Assembly (NCBI GenBank): GCA_016708725.1
Contig: JADJFE010000011.1
Coordinates: 1 to 64,000 of the forward strand
Reading direction: 5' to 3'
Source: Candidatus Aalborgicola bjergmarkensis
GTDB taxonomy: Bacteria; Pseudomonadota; Gammaproteobacteria; Burkholderiales; Burkholderiaceae_C
Length of the DNA: 64,000 bases
Numbering within the stretch: the first letter of the stretch is position 1; each line of letters opens with the position of its first letter. This document shows, piece after piece, positions 51,101 through 59,207 of the stretch. The translations under genes were made by a program, and so were the position numbers. A model generated the notes under the pieces. It did not search any database and had not been told where the DNA came from. It saw only the letters and a program-made list of their open reading frames with translations.

Positions 51101-51166
51101 TGCACGGATGCGCGGATGCACTGGTTGTTTGTCAGGCCAGCGCCATCTGACATGACTTCAGCCGAT

Positions 51167-51352
51167 TCACTCCGCCACGCTCCAGACCGTGGTTGCCAGT
51201 CCGGCGGCCAATACATCTGGCACGGATGGTTCATAAATTTCATGGATGCTGGGCTCCAGGCCACGCACAATGAAGGCTTCATCAAGAATCGAGCGCATAC
51301 CAAAGAGGTACAAAACGGCAAATGCAACCAGCAACGGCAAGGCCAGCGGGCG
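51167..51352 (-). pseudogene. remnant of a membrane-protein gene (5' end missing)
   Basis: The reverse strand from 51352 to a TGA at 51167 is open for 61 codons (RPLALPLLVAFAVLYLFGMR, then SILDEAFIVRGLEPSIHEIY and a final VLAAGLATTVWSVAE) but is preceded by a stop with no start codon or ribosome site. Its first 60 bases are nearly identical to codons 8-27 of the gene at 62151 (RPLALPLLVAFAVLYLFGMR). It appears to be a truncated relative, perhaps cut when the DUF1016 gene arrived next to it. Confidence 0.55.
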
Positions 51353-51381
51353 TTAGCGAGTGCCACCGGGAGGAATGGAGT

Positions 51382-52440
51382 ATGAATTCTGATGCATTGG
51401 CCCCCGTGGGTTATGGCGACTTCCTGGTTGAGGTCAAGACACAGATTCGTCAGCGGCAGTTGTCTGCACTGCGGGCAGTTAATACCGAGTTGATCGGGCT
51501 GTACTGGTGGATTGGTCAGAGCATCAGCCAGCGCCAGGCAAAGCTGGGCTGGGGCAAGGCGGTGGTGCAGACGCTGGCAAACGACCTGCAGACCGAGTTT
51601 CCTGGGCGCAACGGGTTTTCGGCGCGTAACCTTTGGAACATGCTCGACTTCTACCATGACTATGCAAACAAGCCAAAACTGCAACCACTGGTTGCAGAAA
51701 TCAGTTGGTCCAAGAACTTGCTGATACTGGCGCACTGCAAAGACGACCTGGAGCGTGAGTTTTACCTGCGCGCCACCGCACGCTTTGGCTGGACAAAGAA
51801 CGTGCTGCGACATCAACTGGACAACCACAGCTACCGCCAATACCTGCTGGGGCAGACCAACTTTGATGCGGCGGTGCCGGACAGCATCAAGGCGCAGGCG
51901 CTGCTGGCCGTCAAAGACCACTATACCTTTGACTTTCTGGGTCTGGCTGAACAGCATTCCGAACGGGAGCTGGAACAGTCACTGGTGGCTAACCTGCGCA
52001 GTTTTCTGGCGGAAATGGGCGGTGCGTTCACCTTTGTGGGCAACCAGTTCAAGCTGGAAAGCGATGGCCGCGAATACTTTATCGACCTGCTGCTGTTTCA
52101 CCGGCGGCTGCGCTGTCTGGTAGCGATTGAGTTGAAAATTGGCGAGTTCAAACCCGAGCACAAGGGGCAGATCGAGTTCTATCTGGATCAGCTGGACCAG
52201 AACCACCGCATGGAAGGAGAAAACCCGCCCATTGGCATTGTGATTTGCCGCAGCAAGACGCGCACGATGGTGGAATACGCGCTACGCACCATGACCCGTC
52301 CGTTGGGCATTGCCACCTACACCGTCACCCCGCAATTGCCCGCAAACTTTCAAGGCGAGTTGCCCAGTCCCGAACAAATCGCGCAACGTCTGGCTGGCTG
52401 GGCAGGCGGTTCGCAGGAGTTTGATGAGGATATGGTATGA
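51382..52440 (+). CDS. DUF1016 / YhcG-type PDDEXK nuclease-family protein
   Basis: The 352-residue protein (ATG 51382, with GGGAGGA upstream) has an N-terminal YhcG-like helical domain (NTELIGLYWWIGQSISQRQ, FSARNLWNMLDFY, ISWSKNLLILAHCKD) and a C-terminal PD-(D/E)XK-like domain with FIDLLLFHRRLRCLVAIELKIGEF (D...E-x-K) and GQIEFYLDQLDQ. These proteins travel on plasmids and islands and are suspected of a role in DNA metabolism or defence. It opens the accessory island; the small phosphatase gene follows after 128 bases. Confidence 0.9.
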   Translation: MNSDALAPVGYGDFLVEVKTQIRQRQLSALRAVNTELIGLYWWIGQSISQRQAKLGWGKAVVQTLANDLQTEFPGRNGFSARNLWNMLDFYHDYANKPKLQPLVAEISWSKNLLILAHCKDDLEREFYLRATARFGWTKNVLRHQLDNHSYRQYLLGQTNFDAAVPDSIKAQALLAVKDHYTFDFLGLAEQHSERELEQSLVANLRSFLAEMGGAFTFVGNQFKLESDGREYFIDLLLFHRRLRCLVAIELKIGEFKPEHKGQIEFYLDQLDQNHRMEGENPPIGIVICRSKTRTMVEYALRTMTRPLGIATYTVTPQLPANFQGELPSPEQIAQRLAGWAGGSQEFDEDMV

Positions 52441-52568
52441 GTTGGTCCCAGGGCCGCTCCCTGGTGCCGGGGTATTCCAGATAAATCCATCGCAATCTGG
52501 AATTTTCTTGTCCGGCATTATGAAATACTCCACAAGGTCTGGATTTACGGCATAGCCTTCGCCGTGAC

Positions 52569-53018
52569 ATGCTCGGTCATGCATCCTTTGGCGGGTCTCT
52601 GCACTATTGCGCGCTGGACGAAGCACAGAGCTTTGTGCCCAGTGTGCCAACCATTGCCATTTCCATCCTCTCGCCCGACCGGGCGCCAGCCGTTTTGCAT
52701 GCCGACATCACGCCGGTGCTCAGGCTGTATTTTCAGGATGCCACGGGTGGGCAAGATGCACCCGTGCGTGCAGGGCTGTTCACCCAGGACCATGCCCGTG
52801 CGGTGGTTGCATTCCTGCGCGCACACCACGACAAGCCCCAGCCTTGCCACCTGATGGTACATTGCGAGGCCGGAATTTCGCGCTCGGCGGCGGTTGCCGT
52901 GTTTGCCGTGTTTGCCGCCAGTGAATGCGATCTGGCCTTGCGCGGAAAATTCGCCTTCCTCAATCCTTGGGTGCTCAACGTCCTGGTGCGCACCACCTAT
53001 CCGCACTATGCGTTTTAA
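52569..53018 (+). CDS. small protein-tyrosine/dual-specificity phosphatase-like protein
   Basis: The 149-residue protein has the active-site signature HCEAGISRS (Cys at about residue 99) of cysteine phosphatases, preceded by a candidate general-acid region (LYFQDATGG) and LFTQDHARAVVAFLRAH. The rest is compact, as in the small bacterial dual-specificity-like group. A nine-base repeat (TTGCCGTGT units at 52894-52920) encodes VFAVFAA just after the catalytic loop. No ribosome site is visible and the start is uncertain. It is in an island next to a DUF1016 gene and toxin-antitoxin pairs. Confidence 0.75.
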   Translation: MLGHASFGGSLHYCALDEAQSFVPSVPTIAISILSPDRAPAVLHADITPVLRLYFQDATGGQDAPVRAGLFTQDHARAVVAFLRAHHDKPQPCHLMVHCEAGISRSAAVAVFAVFAASECDLALRGKFAFLNPWVLNVLVRTTYPHYAF

Positions 53019-53058
53019 CCACTTCCGCAGTGGAATCACGGGGGCAAGCAGACGGCCA

Positions 53059-53445
53059 TCAAACGATCTGTATAGCCCCAGGGTATTGGCTTACCCGCGT
53101 GTCGGCGGTTAGCAGTGTGATGCCTTCCACGCTGGCCTGGGCCACGAGAATCCGGTCAAACGGGTCTTTGTGCAGCGGTGGCAGCTTGTCCACGAATACG
53201 GCGTGCGCGCTGGTGATGGCCAATTCAGCATACTGGTTGTCCAGCAAACCGCGCCTGAGCAGCCGGGCATCCACCACAAAATCCACCCGCCCCAGGCTGT
53301 TCTTGATGGTGATTTCCCACAAACTGGCGGCACTGAAGAACAGCGCATTCTCCGAATCGTTGATCAGGGCGCGTGCTTTGGCGGACAAACGTTGCGGCTC
53401 GCCAGCTGCCCACAGCAAAAGATGCGTGTCCAGCAAAAACTTCAT
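53059..53445 (-). CDS. PIN-domain toxin (VapC-like)
   Basis: The 128-residue protein shows the PIN nuclease pattern: MKFLLDTHLLLWAAG (first Asp), FSAASLWEITIKNSLG (Glu), DPFDRILVAQA and LLTADTRVSQY (further acids). PIN toxins cleave RNA, typically tRNA or rRNA. It is translated from an ATG overlapping the antitoxin stop (ATGA). The pair forms a type II toxin-antitoxin system of the PIN/Phd kind. Confidence 0.93.
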   Translation of the reverse strand: MKFLLDTHLLLWAAGEPQRLSAKARALINDSENALFFSAASLWEITIKNSLGRVDFVVDARLLRRGLLDNQYAELAITSAHAVFVDKLPPLHKDPFDRILVAQASVEGITLLTADTRVSQYPGAIQIV

Positions 53446-53690
53446 GGAGCCGTGCCCGTGAAAAGCGCTTCTATGGCGGCATCCCCCATGCGGTCGAAGT
53501 CCGGCGGCACCTGCACCATCCCTTGCATAAAGCCCAGTCTTTTCGCGGGAACCTCCGCACCGCTGGAAATGGCCGTTACCTGGACCAAAGGCTTGCCAGC
53601 TTTGGCAATGATAAAAGGCTCCCCCTGCGCGGCCTGCGCTACCAGCCGCGAGAGCTGGGTCTTGGCTTCATGGATGTTGACGGTCTGCAT
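53442..53690 (-). CDS. Phd/YefM-family antitoxin
   Basis: The 82-residue protein begins MQTVNIHEAKTQLSRLVAQA, the DNA-binding N-terminus of Phd/YefM antitoxins, and continues GEPFIIAKAGKPLVQVTAI. The C-terminal part (KRLGFMQGMVQVPPDFDRMG) is the toxin-binding segment seen with PIN partners. A palindrome lies 19-46 bases upstream, suggesting autoregulation by the toxin-antitoxin complex. Confidence 0.92.
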   Translation of the reverse strand: MQTVNIHEAKTQLSRLVAQAAQGEPFIIAKAGKPLVQVTAISSGAEVPAKRLGFMQGMVQVPPDFDRMGDAAIEALFTGTAP

Positions 53691-53708
53691 GGCCTTCCTT
53701 GTGACTTT

Positions 53709-53736
53709 GTAAACTAAGCTGATGGACTAAGTTTAC
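53709..53736. promoter_or_regulatory. palindromic operator upstream of the Phd/PIN pair
   Basis: GTAAACTAAG (53709-53718) and CTAAGTTTAC (53727-53736) form an inverted repeat with one mismatch and an 8-base spacer. Its position just before the antitoxin start suits a binding site for the antitoxin dimer. Confidence 0.6.
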
Positions 53737-53792
53737 TTGGGGATAGTTCAGCCATCAAGTAAGTGACGCTATCCAGATGGGGCTTTTTTAGC

Positions 53793-53837
53793 ATCAAAAT
53801 AGCCTATAACCCCCGTGGAACGTGCGGGTGCAGCTAC
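53793..53837 (-). repeat. dispersed palindromic intergenic repeat, copy F
   Basis: The reverse strand reads GTAGCTGCACCCGCACGTTC, then CACGGGGGTTATAGGC and TATTTTGAT. It resembles the left part of the long element at 58672 as well as the short family members. Confidence 0.55.
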
Positions 53838-53891
53838 AGAAAGAATAGTGTATCTCCGCAGTCGCATCAGCGTGAACACGGTAAACCGCAA

Positions 53892-53949
53892 CGCGAGCCT
53901 TTGCATGCCACGTTGACAGGCATGCTGCCTGCGGTGGATGCGCATCTGG
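53892..53949 (+). pseudogene. fragment of the S41-peptidase/ankyrin gene
   Basis: These 58 bases match 55388-55445, inside the peptidase gene, at 51 positions. They have no reading frame of their own. The fragment lies on the far side of the broken Rpn-type gene from its parent, pointing to a past duplication or rearrangement. Confidence 0.7.
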
Positions 53950-53968
53950 CCATGCCTACAATGCCACC

Positions 53969-54942
53969 ATGGCACAGCACGACAACGGTTACAAAAATCT
54001 GTTCTCGCACCCGGAAATGGTACGCGACCTGCTCACGGGTTTTGTCCACGAGCCGTGGGTGGCCGAGCTGGATTTCTCTACGCTGGAAAAGGTCAGCGGC
54101 AGTTATGTTTCTGACGATTTGCGCGACCGTGAGGACGATATTGTCTGGCGCGTGCGGTTCCAGAATCGTTGGCTCTACGTCTATCTGCTGCTGGAGTTTC
54201 AGTCCACAGTGAACGACTTTATGGCCGTGCGGCTATTGACCTACGTGGGGCTCTTGTACCAGGACATCATCAAGCAGGAAGCGTGGACGCCAGAGCGCAA
54301 GCTGCCCCCGGTGTTGCCGCTGGTGCTCTACAACGGAACCCGGCGCTGGGATGCGGCGCAAGAGGTGAGCGAATTGATCGAGCCTTTGCCGGGACGCTTG
54401 CAAGACTACGCGCCACGCTTGCGGTATTTGTTGCTGGATGAAGGCTCCATAGACGAAAGCAGCGCGCTGGAATTGCAAAACCTGGTGGCCGCCTTGTTCC
54501 GGTTGGAGAAAAGCCGCACGCCCCAGAGGATGATCCAGGCAATAGGCGCATTGGTGGACTGGCTGCAAGCGCCTGCCCAGACCAGCATCCGCCGTGCATT
54601 TACCGTGTGGATACGGCGCGTGCTGCTACCATCACGTTTGCCCGGAACCATACTGCCCGAGGCGGGCGATTTACTGGAGGTGAAAACCATGCTGGCTGAA
54701 ACGGTACAAAACTGGACGCAACAATGGATGCAAGAGGGGCTGCAACAGGGGCTGCAACAGAGGGGGTGCTTCAAGGTGAAGCCAATTTGCTAGAGCGCCT
54801 GCTTGTCAAGCGGTTCGGCCCATTGCCGCAGGCCACGCGCGCGTAACTCGCCAGCGCCACAAAAGATCAGCTGGAGTGTTGGGCCGAGCGTGTGCTGGAT
54901 GCGCCCACTTTGCAAGCAGTCTTTGGCGATTTGCAAAACTAA
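53969..54942 (+). pseudogene. Rpn/YhgA-type recombination-promoting nuclease, broken C-terminus
   Basis: The first 260 codons are good: HDNGYKNLFSHPEMVRDLLTGF, LDFSTLEKVSGSYVSDDLRDREDDIVWRV, YLLLEFQSTVNDFMAVRLLTYVG (PD-(D/E)XK core: D, E, Q) and LPLVLYNGTRRWDAA. After EGLQQGLQQ the frame shifts near a run of five G at about 54764-54768 and stops at 54793. The continuation (GVLQGEANLLERLLVKRFG...CWAERVLDAPTLQAVFGDLQN) is in another frame and has one internal TAA. A 12-base tandem repeat (GGGGCTGCAACA) lies just before the break. The gene may still make a slightly shortened protein. Confidence 0.8.
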
Positions 54943-55024
54943 ACCCGATTTGGCATTACCTTCTTGCGCATTTCTCCCGGCAACCCAATAGACCTACATC
55001 CCTCGTGGGAAGCCAGCCGTTCAT

Positions 55025-55071
55025 AGCAGAAGATGCGTGTCCAGTAGAAACTTCATGGGGCCGTGCCCGTG
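55025..55071 (-). pseudogene. fragment of the PIN-toxin gene start
   Basis: These 47 bases match 53414-53460 (the antitoxin/toxin junction and the first toxin codons) at 43 positions. The reverse strand from 55056 reads MKFLLDTHLLL and then stops. It is clearly a duplicated scrap of the Phd/PIN operon. Confidence 0.75.
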
Positions 55072-55213
55072 TCGGCGCCCACCAATCACGCCGCTGGCCA
55101 TTCGGAGACATCTCCGCGCAAACGGGTTGTTGCACGCAACAACCACGGTCTTGTGGACCGTTTTTTCGATGAATACATGCGCCCCATGGTATGAAACCGG
55201 CACATCACCCATC

Positions 55214-57274
55214 ATGATGACACGAGCGTCTTTCATCATCCGCCTGGCGCTGCTGTTTGCACTGTGCATGCCGATTTTCCCGGCCCACGCCGCCGAGCCG
55301 CCCCACCCCTGCGGCGCAGTCGCATGGATGGATGAAATCCGGATTTTGCAAGCCGACTTTGAGCGCGAGCGTGGCAGCGCATTCACGCGCGAGCTTTTGC
55401 AGGCCACATTGACCAGCATGCTGCCCGCCGTGGATGCGCATCTGGTGGTGCGGCGACCAGTCAGCGCCAACCCCAATTGGCTGGTACGGTGGGAAGGCAG
55501 CAGCAATGACACATCCACGCCGTTTTACGCCGTGCTGGACAACACCGATGCACGCGATCTGTACCGTGGCGTTCTGGCCCAGGCCTGCTTGCTCTTGCGC
55601 CAGAAAGACCCGGAAAAAGCCGGGCGTTGGCTATCGGGCACATGGCGCAGTTTATGGAGTGAATTTGAAAAGGCTTTCATCGCCCAACTGGACGACCCCG
55701 CAGCCGCCTTTGGCTTCAGCGACACCGCGCTGTCCATTGAAAGCCCCAGCGTCAAATCCGCCAACGAATGGTATTCCTTGCAGTGGCTGGATCGCGCATT
55801 CGGCATTGCCCGTCTCTACCTGCCGGACCTGTACAACTATGCCGCACCGCCGATAGACGAGGAACTGGCCCAACTGCGCGCACAGGCGCCCGTCAAAACC
55901 CTGATCCTCGATCTGCGTGATGCTGGCGGCGGTAGTGTGGACATACTCCAGACCCTGCTTGCCCGCTTTCTGCCAGTCGGCACGCTGGCCTATACGCTGC
56001 GCAAGCACCAGGGCCAGGAAACTGAAGTGCGCGTCAAGGAAAACACTTCGCCCCAGGCTGACCGGCAGATGCGGTTGATCGTGCTGACTTCCAAAAAAAC
56101 ACGCAGTGGCATGGAACTGCTGGCGGGTGCCCTGCAAGCCAATGGCCGCGCCGTCGTGACCGGGGAGCCAACAGCAGGCATGGCCGGGTACAAGCGCATC
56201 CTCAAGCTCTCCGATGACAATTCCCTGCTCCTGACCGACGCACTGCCGCGCTTTGCGGGCCAGACGCAGACCGTGCGGCGCATCACGCCCAATACGGCGG
56301 CGGCACAGAAAGCGCTCACCATCGCGCTGGCCACGCTGGCGGAAAATGGCCAGCAGCCCGAAAACCCCTTCATCCGGCCTGACGAGCACCGTTTCCCGCT
56401 GGTGCAGGCCGTGCTGGAGCGCAACTCCGAGGAGGCCTTGCGCCTGATCGACGCCGGTGCGCCCCTGGATGTGGAAGCCAGCCGGGATGCTATGCACCAT
56501 GCCATGCCCTACCACTTTCAACCCGAAGCCTACGGTCAAACCCCTGCCATCGGGTACCCGCTGGCCATTGCTGCGGCAGCCCAGGGAATGCCCAAGGTAT
56601 TGGAGGCTATCGGCAAACGCGCGCCAGAGCTATTGCGGCGCACGGACACCGACAACCGCAACGCCCTGGCCTACGCTGCCCTGGGTGGATTCGTTCGCAG
56701 CACGCGCATCCTGCTTGGCCATGGCCTTGACCCACTGCACCGCGCCAGGGTGTATCCGATTCTCAATACACCGCTGGAGCTGGCCACGCATTTAAGGCAC
56801 GCTGACGTGGTGGCCCTACTGATGGCAGCCATTCCACGCGAACGGCTGGGGCATACCGCTGTGCTGGAGTCGGTATGGATTGCCGCCGGAAGAAACGATC
56901 TGCCCACACTCCAGGCCTTGCTGGAAGGCGGCGCTGACCCCAACTACATCGCCCCGCAAGGCGGCACGGCGCTGATTGATGTTGTCAAATACCGCAAGAT
57001 CGACCTGGTGCGCTTGCTGCTCAAGCACGGTGCCACGGTGGACGACCATCTGTACCGGGGTCTGAACGTCTTGCAGTATGCAGAAAAAGAAGCTGCCAAC
57101 GGCGACCCGGTGGCCAGGGAAATCCTCGAACTGATCCGCACCGCGCCCAGGCAGGATCGCGGCTGGAAAAAATCCAGAGACACCGAAGCGCTCGAACAGC
57201 TCTGGAAAATGATCGAGAACCCTGGAAAACCCGCAAAACCCGAAGAGTCCAAAAAGGAGAAAGCACCACCATGA
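55214..57274 (+). CDS. secreted S41-type peptidase fused to ankyrin repeats
   Basis: The protein of about 686 residues starts MMTRASFIIRLALLFALCMP (signal peptide ending FPAHA). An S41/tail-specific-protease-like core follows: KTLILDLRDAGGGSVDILQTLLARF, RLIVLTSKKTRSGMELLAGALQANGRAVVTGEPTAG, where the Ser of RSGMEL fits the nucleophile; the usual TFGKG lysine motif is not seen, so activity is uncertain. The C-terminal half contains about five ankyrin-like repeats (FPLVQAVLERNSEEALRLIDAGAPLD, RNALAYAALGGFVRSTRILLGHGLDP, LPTLQALLEGGADPNYIAPQGGTALI, KIDLVRLLLKHGATVDD). It ends in a Lys-rich tail. Fragments of this gene recur at 53892 and 61120. Confidence 0.75.
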   Translation: MMTRASFIIRLALLFALCMPIFPAHAAEPPHPCGAVAWMDEIRILQADFERERGSAFTRELLQATLTSMLPAVDAHLVVRRPVSANPNWLVRWEGSSNDTSTPFYAVLDNTDARDLYRGVLAQACLLLRQKDPEKAGRWLSGTWRSLWSEFEKAFIAQLDDPAAAFGFSDTALSIESPSVKSANEWYSLQWLDRAFGIARLYLPDLYNYAAPPIDEELAQLRAQAPVKTLILDLRDAGGGSVDILQTLLARFLPVGTLAYTLRKHQGQETEVRVKENTSPQADRQMRLIVLTSKKTRSGMELLAGALQANGRAVVTGEPTAGMAGYKRILKLSDDNSLLLTDALPRFAGQTQTVRRITPNTAAAQKALTIALATLAENGQQPENPFIRPDEHRFPLVQAVLERNSEEALRLIDAGAPLDVEASRDAMHHAMPYHFQPEAYGQTPAIGYPLAIAAAAQGMPKVLEAIGKRAPELLRRTDTDNRNALAYAALGGFVRSTRILLGHGLDPLHRARVYPILNTPLELATHLRHADVVALLMAAIPRERLGHTAVLESVWIAAGRNDLPTLQALLEGGADPNYIAPQGGTALIDVVKYRKIDLVRLLLKHGATVDDHLYRGLNVLQYAEKEAANGDPVAREILELIRTAPRQDRGWKKSRDTEALEQLWKMIENPGKPAKPEESKKEKAPP

Positions 57275-57474
57275 TCGTCGGCATTGATCTGGAATGCCGT
57301 GGAAGTGTGGAAGTGGGGTGTGATTCAGGTGATGTGGCCGTTGGGTTTTACTCCCTTGTATGCTTCACAAACAGGGAGATCATAAAGAAGTTGGGATTTT
57401 GTTTTGGGAGTTATCCACAGCCCGTTATTCCCTTTGAGACCCAGAACTCGTGGGCGAGCTTTTGGCGTGGATAA
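57271..57474 (+). pseudogene. start of an interrupted gene before the IS110 element
   Basis: An ATG overlaps the peptidase stop (ATGA) and reads MIVGIDLECRGSVEVG before composition changes. The first codons could be the remains of a coupled downstream gene cut by the IS110-family insertion; the rest of the 67-codon frame looks like the left end of the element. No continuation was found beyond the element. Confidence 0.3.
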
Positions 57475-58560
57475 CTGACCATTTATCTTAAAACCGAACA
57501 GTTGCTTGTTGGCCAACATTGGACCTCGTATTTGCAAGGATGGTGTTTGATGAATGAAACTCTGAATCAAAATTTTGTAGGAATCGATGTCTCCAAAGAC
57601 ACACTGGAAGTAGCGGTGCTTGGGCAGTCCAAGACGACGCAATTTGGCAACAGCGAGGATGGCATCAAAGCGCTTATGGCGCACTTGAAGGCCAGCGTAG
57701 CCAACGTCGCGGTTGTGTTGCTGGAGGCCACAGGAGGCCTGGAACGCCAGGCGGCCACAGCCCTTTGCCTCAAAGGCTTTGCCGTTATGGTGGTCAACCC
57801 CAGGCAGGCGCACAACTTTGCCAAAGCGTTGGGTTATCTCAGTAAGACCGATGCCACCGATGCCCAAGCTTTGGCGCAGTTTGCACAGACCCTCTACAAC
57901 GGCGACAGGCGCGAGAAGCTGCTGCTGCGCTTGCCCAGCGAGGCCGTGCAATTGCTTGAAGCGGCGGTTACGCGGCGGGCGCAGTTGGTTGGCATACGCA
58001 GCGCCGAGCAAAATCGTCTTGCTTCTGCTCATGCTTCGCAGGTTAAAAGCATCAAGAAAATGCTCAAAACGCTGGATGAACAAATTGCCCAATTGGACAA
58101 AGACATTGGCAGCAAGCTCGATGGTCACTTCAAGGAAAAGCTCGATTTGCTCAAAGATTTCAAAGGCATTGGTGAATGCACAAAGGCGGTGCTGATGGGT
58201 TGCATGCCGGAGCTTGGCACGCTCAATGCACACGAAATCAGCAAGCTCGCAGGTGTGGCACCGCTGAACTCTGACAGCGGCAAGATGCGAGGCAAACGCA
58301 CGACTTGGGGAGGTCGCGCCGTGGTGCGCTCGGCGCTGTACATGGCAGCGCTGAGTGCGGTACGGTTCAACCCGGTAATAAAGGCTTTCTATGAGCGATT
58401 GCTTGGCGCGGGTAAGAGCAAAAAGGTGGCGCTGGTGGCGTGTATGCATAAGCTATTGATCATCATTAATGCGGTTATCAAATCTGGTAAACCGTGGCGG
58501 GCTGATTACACTTATCCACAGAAAGGAGTCGCGTGATTTTCCTGAAAAAACACTTGACTT
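57300..58560 (+). mobile_element. IS110-family insertion sequence (ends approximate)
   Basis: The element is recognised by its transposase (57550-58536). IS110 members lack long terminal inverted repeats and make no target duplications, so the ends cannot be fixed from one copy; the left end lies between the peptidase stop (57274) and 57549. The long leader upstream of the transposase, about 200 bases, is where IS110-group guide (bridge) RNAs are encoded. Confidence 0.6.
57550..58536 (+). CDS. IS110-family transposase
   Basis: The 328-residue recombinase has an N-terminal RuvC-like DEDD domain (FVGIDVSKDTLEVAV, VLLEATGGLERQAA, KTDATDAQALAQFAQ) and a C-terminal Tnp domain with the conserved serine region KLAGVAPLNSDSGKMRGKR and WGGRAVVRSALYMAALSAVR. 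It appears intact. ATG 57550 was chosen with AAGGA about nine bases upstream. Confidence 0.95.
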   Translation: MNETLNQNFVGIDVSKDTLEVAVLGQSKTTQFGNSEDGIKALMAHLKASVANVAVVLLEATGGLERQAATALCLKGFAVMVVNPRQAHNFAKALGYLSKTDATDAQALAQFAQTLYNGDRREKLLLRLPSEAVQLLEAAVTRRAQLVGIRSAEQNRLASAHASQVKSIKKMLKTLDEQIAQLDKDIGSKLDGHFKEKLDLLKDFKGIGECTKAVLMGCMPELGTLNAHEISKLAGVAPLNSDSGKMRGKRTTWGGRAVVRSALYMAALSAVRFNPVIKAFYERLLGAGKSKKVALVACMHKLLIIINAVIKSGKPWRADYTYPQKGVA

Positions 58561-58572
58561 TGAACACAGTTG

Positions 58573-58854
58573 CTCGCCCCAGCGGGGAGAGCATACAAGG
58601 GCTGGGGAGAGGGGTGCGGCTCTTTGGATGTTCTGCGGTGCTGTGGACGGGGTTATTGTTGCTATATCATTAATAGCTGTAACCGCACATCCCACGGGGT
58701 CTGGAGGCTTATTTGATGCCTAATTTGTGGCCAAAAAGATGCCACAAAGGCTTGCAAGAGGGTTTCGCATCGCAGTTTTTGCATGTGTCATATCACGGGC
58801 AATATGAAATTCCAGCGCAAAGCCACCAGCAGCCCCTCTCCCCGCTGGGGCGAG
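58573..58854. repeat. 19-bp perfect inverted repeat enclosing the long dispersed element
   Basis: CTCGCCCCAGCGGGGAGAG at 58573-58591 is exactly inverted at 58836-58854. Between the arms lies copy 2 of the about 140-bp element. The arms resemble the 'CCCCTCTCCCC' intergenic repeats of many proteobacteria. Apart from these repeats the gap 58537-58955 holds no gene. Confidence 0.7.
58672..58806 (+). repeat. about 140-bp dispersed intergenic element, copy 2
   Basis: It begins AATAGCTGTAACCGCACATC and ends TCATATCACGGGCAATATGA. It aligns end to end with 33161-33306. The left third belongs to the short ATAGCT...CCGC palindrome family, so the long form may be an extended member. Confidence 0.75.
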
Positions 58855-58955
58855 GGAGCTAAATCCAACGACCACATCACTGAATCGCACTCGTGGAAGT
58901 GGATTGACGGAAAAACTATTTGTAGCTACATTGAGCGCTGTATTTGGAGCTAAAT

Positions 58956-59207
58956 ATGGAAGCCATTTTGTCTAATATTGCCGTCAGCATGTCCGAGTTC
59001 AAAAAGAACCCTGCTGCCGTGTTGCGCGAAGCCAATAACCGCCCTGTCGCCGTGCTGAACCACAACCGTGCAGCCTTCTACATGGTCGAACCCCACTTGT
59101 TTGAGGCCATGCTTGATGAAATCGCCGACCAGTCACTGCATCAAACGGTACTAAGCCGTCTGGCTGACAAGTCACGCGCCGTGGAGGTTGACATTGACGA
59201 CCTCTGA
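58956..59207 (+). CDS. StbD/Phd-family antitoxin
   Basis: The 83-residue protein reads MEAILSNIAVSMSEFKKNPA, then AVLREANNRPVAVLNHNRAAFYMVEPHLFEAMLDEI, the classical StbD (replicon-stabilisation) antitoxin. ATG 58956 has GGAG a few bases upstream. Its stop lies inside the coding start of the following RelE-type toxin. A TAGCT-containing palindrome (GTAGCTAC) is present at about 58922 and may be part of the operator. Confidence 0.93.
   Translation: MEAILSNIAVSMSEFKKNPAAVLREANNRPVAVLNHNRAAFYMVEPHLFEAMLDEIADQSLHQTVLSRLADKSRAVEVDIDDL

Noticed and set aside
51101..51381. Upstream extension of the DUF1016 gene to 51322
   Set aside because: The added 20 residues (QPATARPAGVSECHREEW) come from the opposite-strand relic and lack a ribosome site; ATG 51382 has GGGAGGA before it.
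57325..58449. 374-codon reverse-strand frame over the IS110 transposase
   Set aside because: It is antisense to an intact transposase with clear DEDD and serine motifs and contains no recognisable domain.
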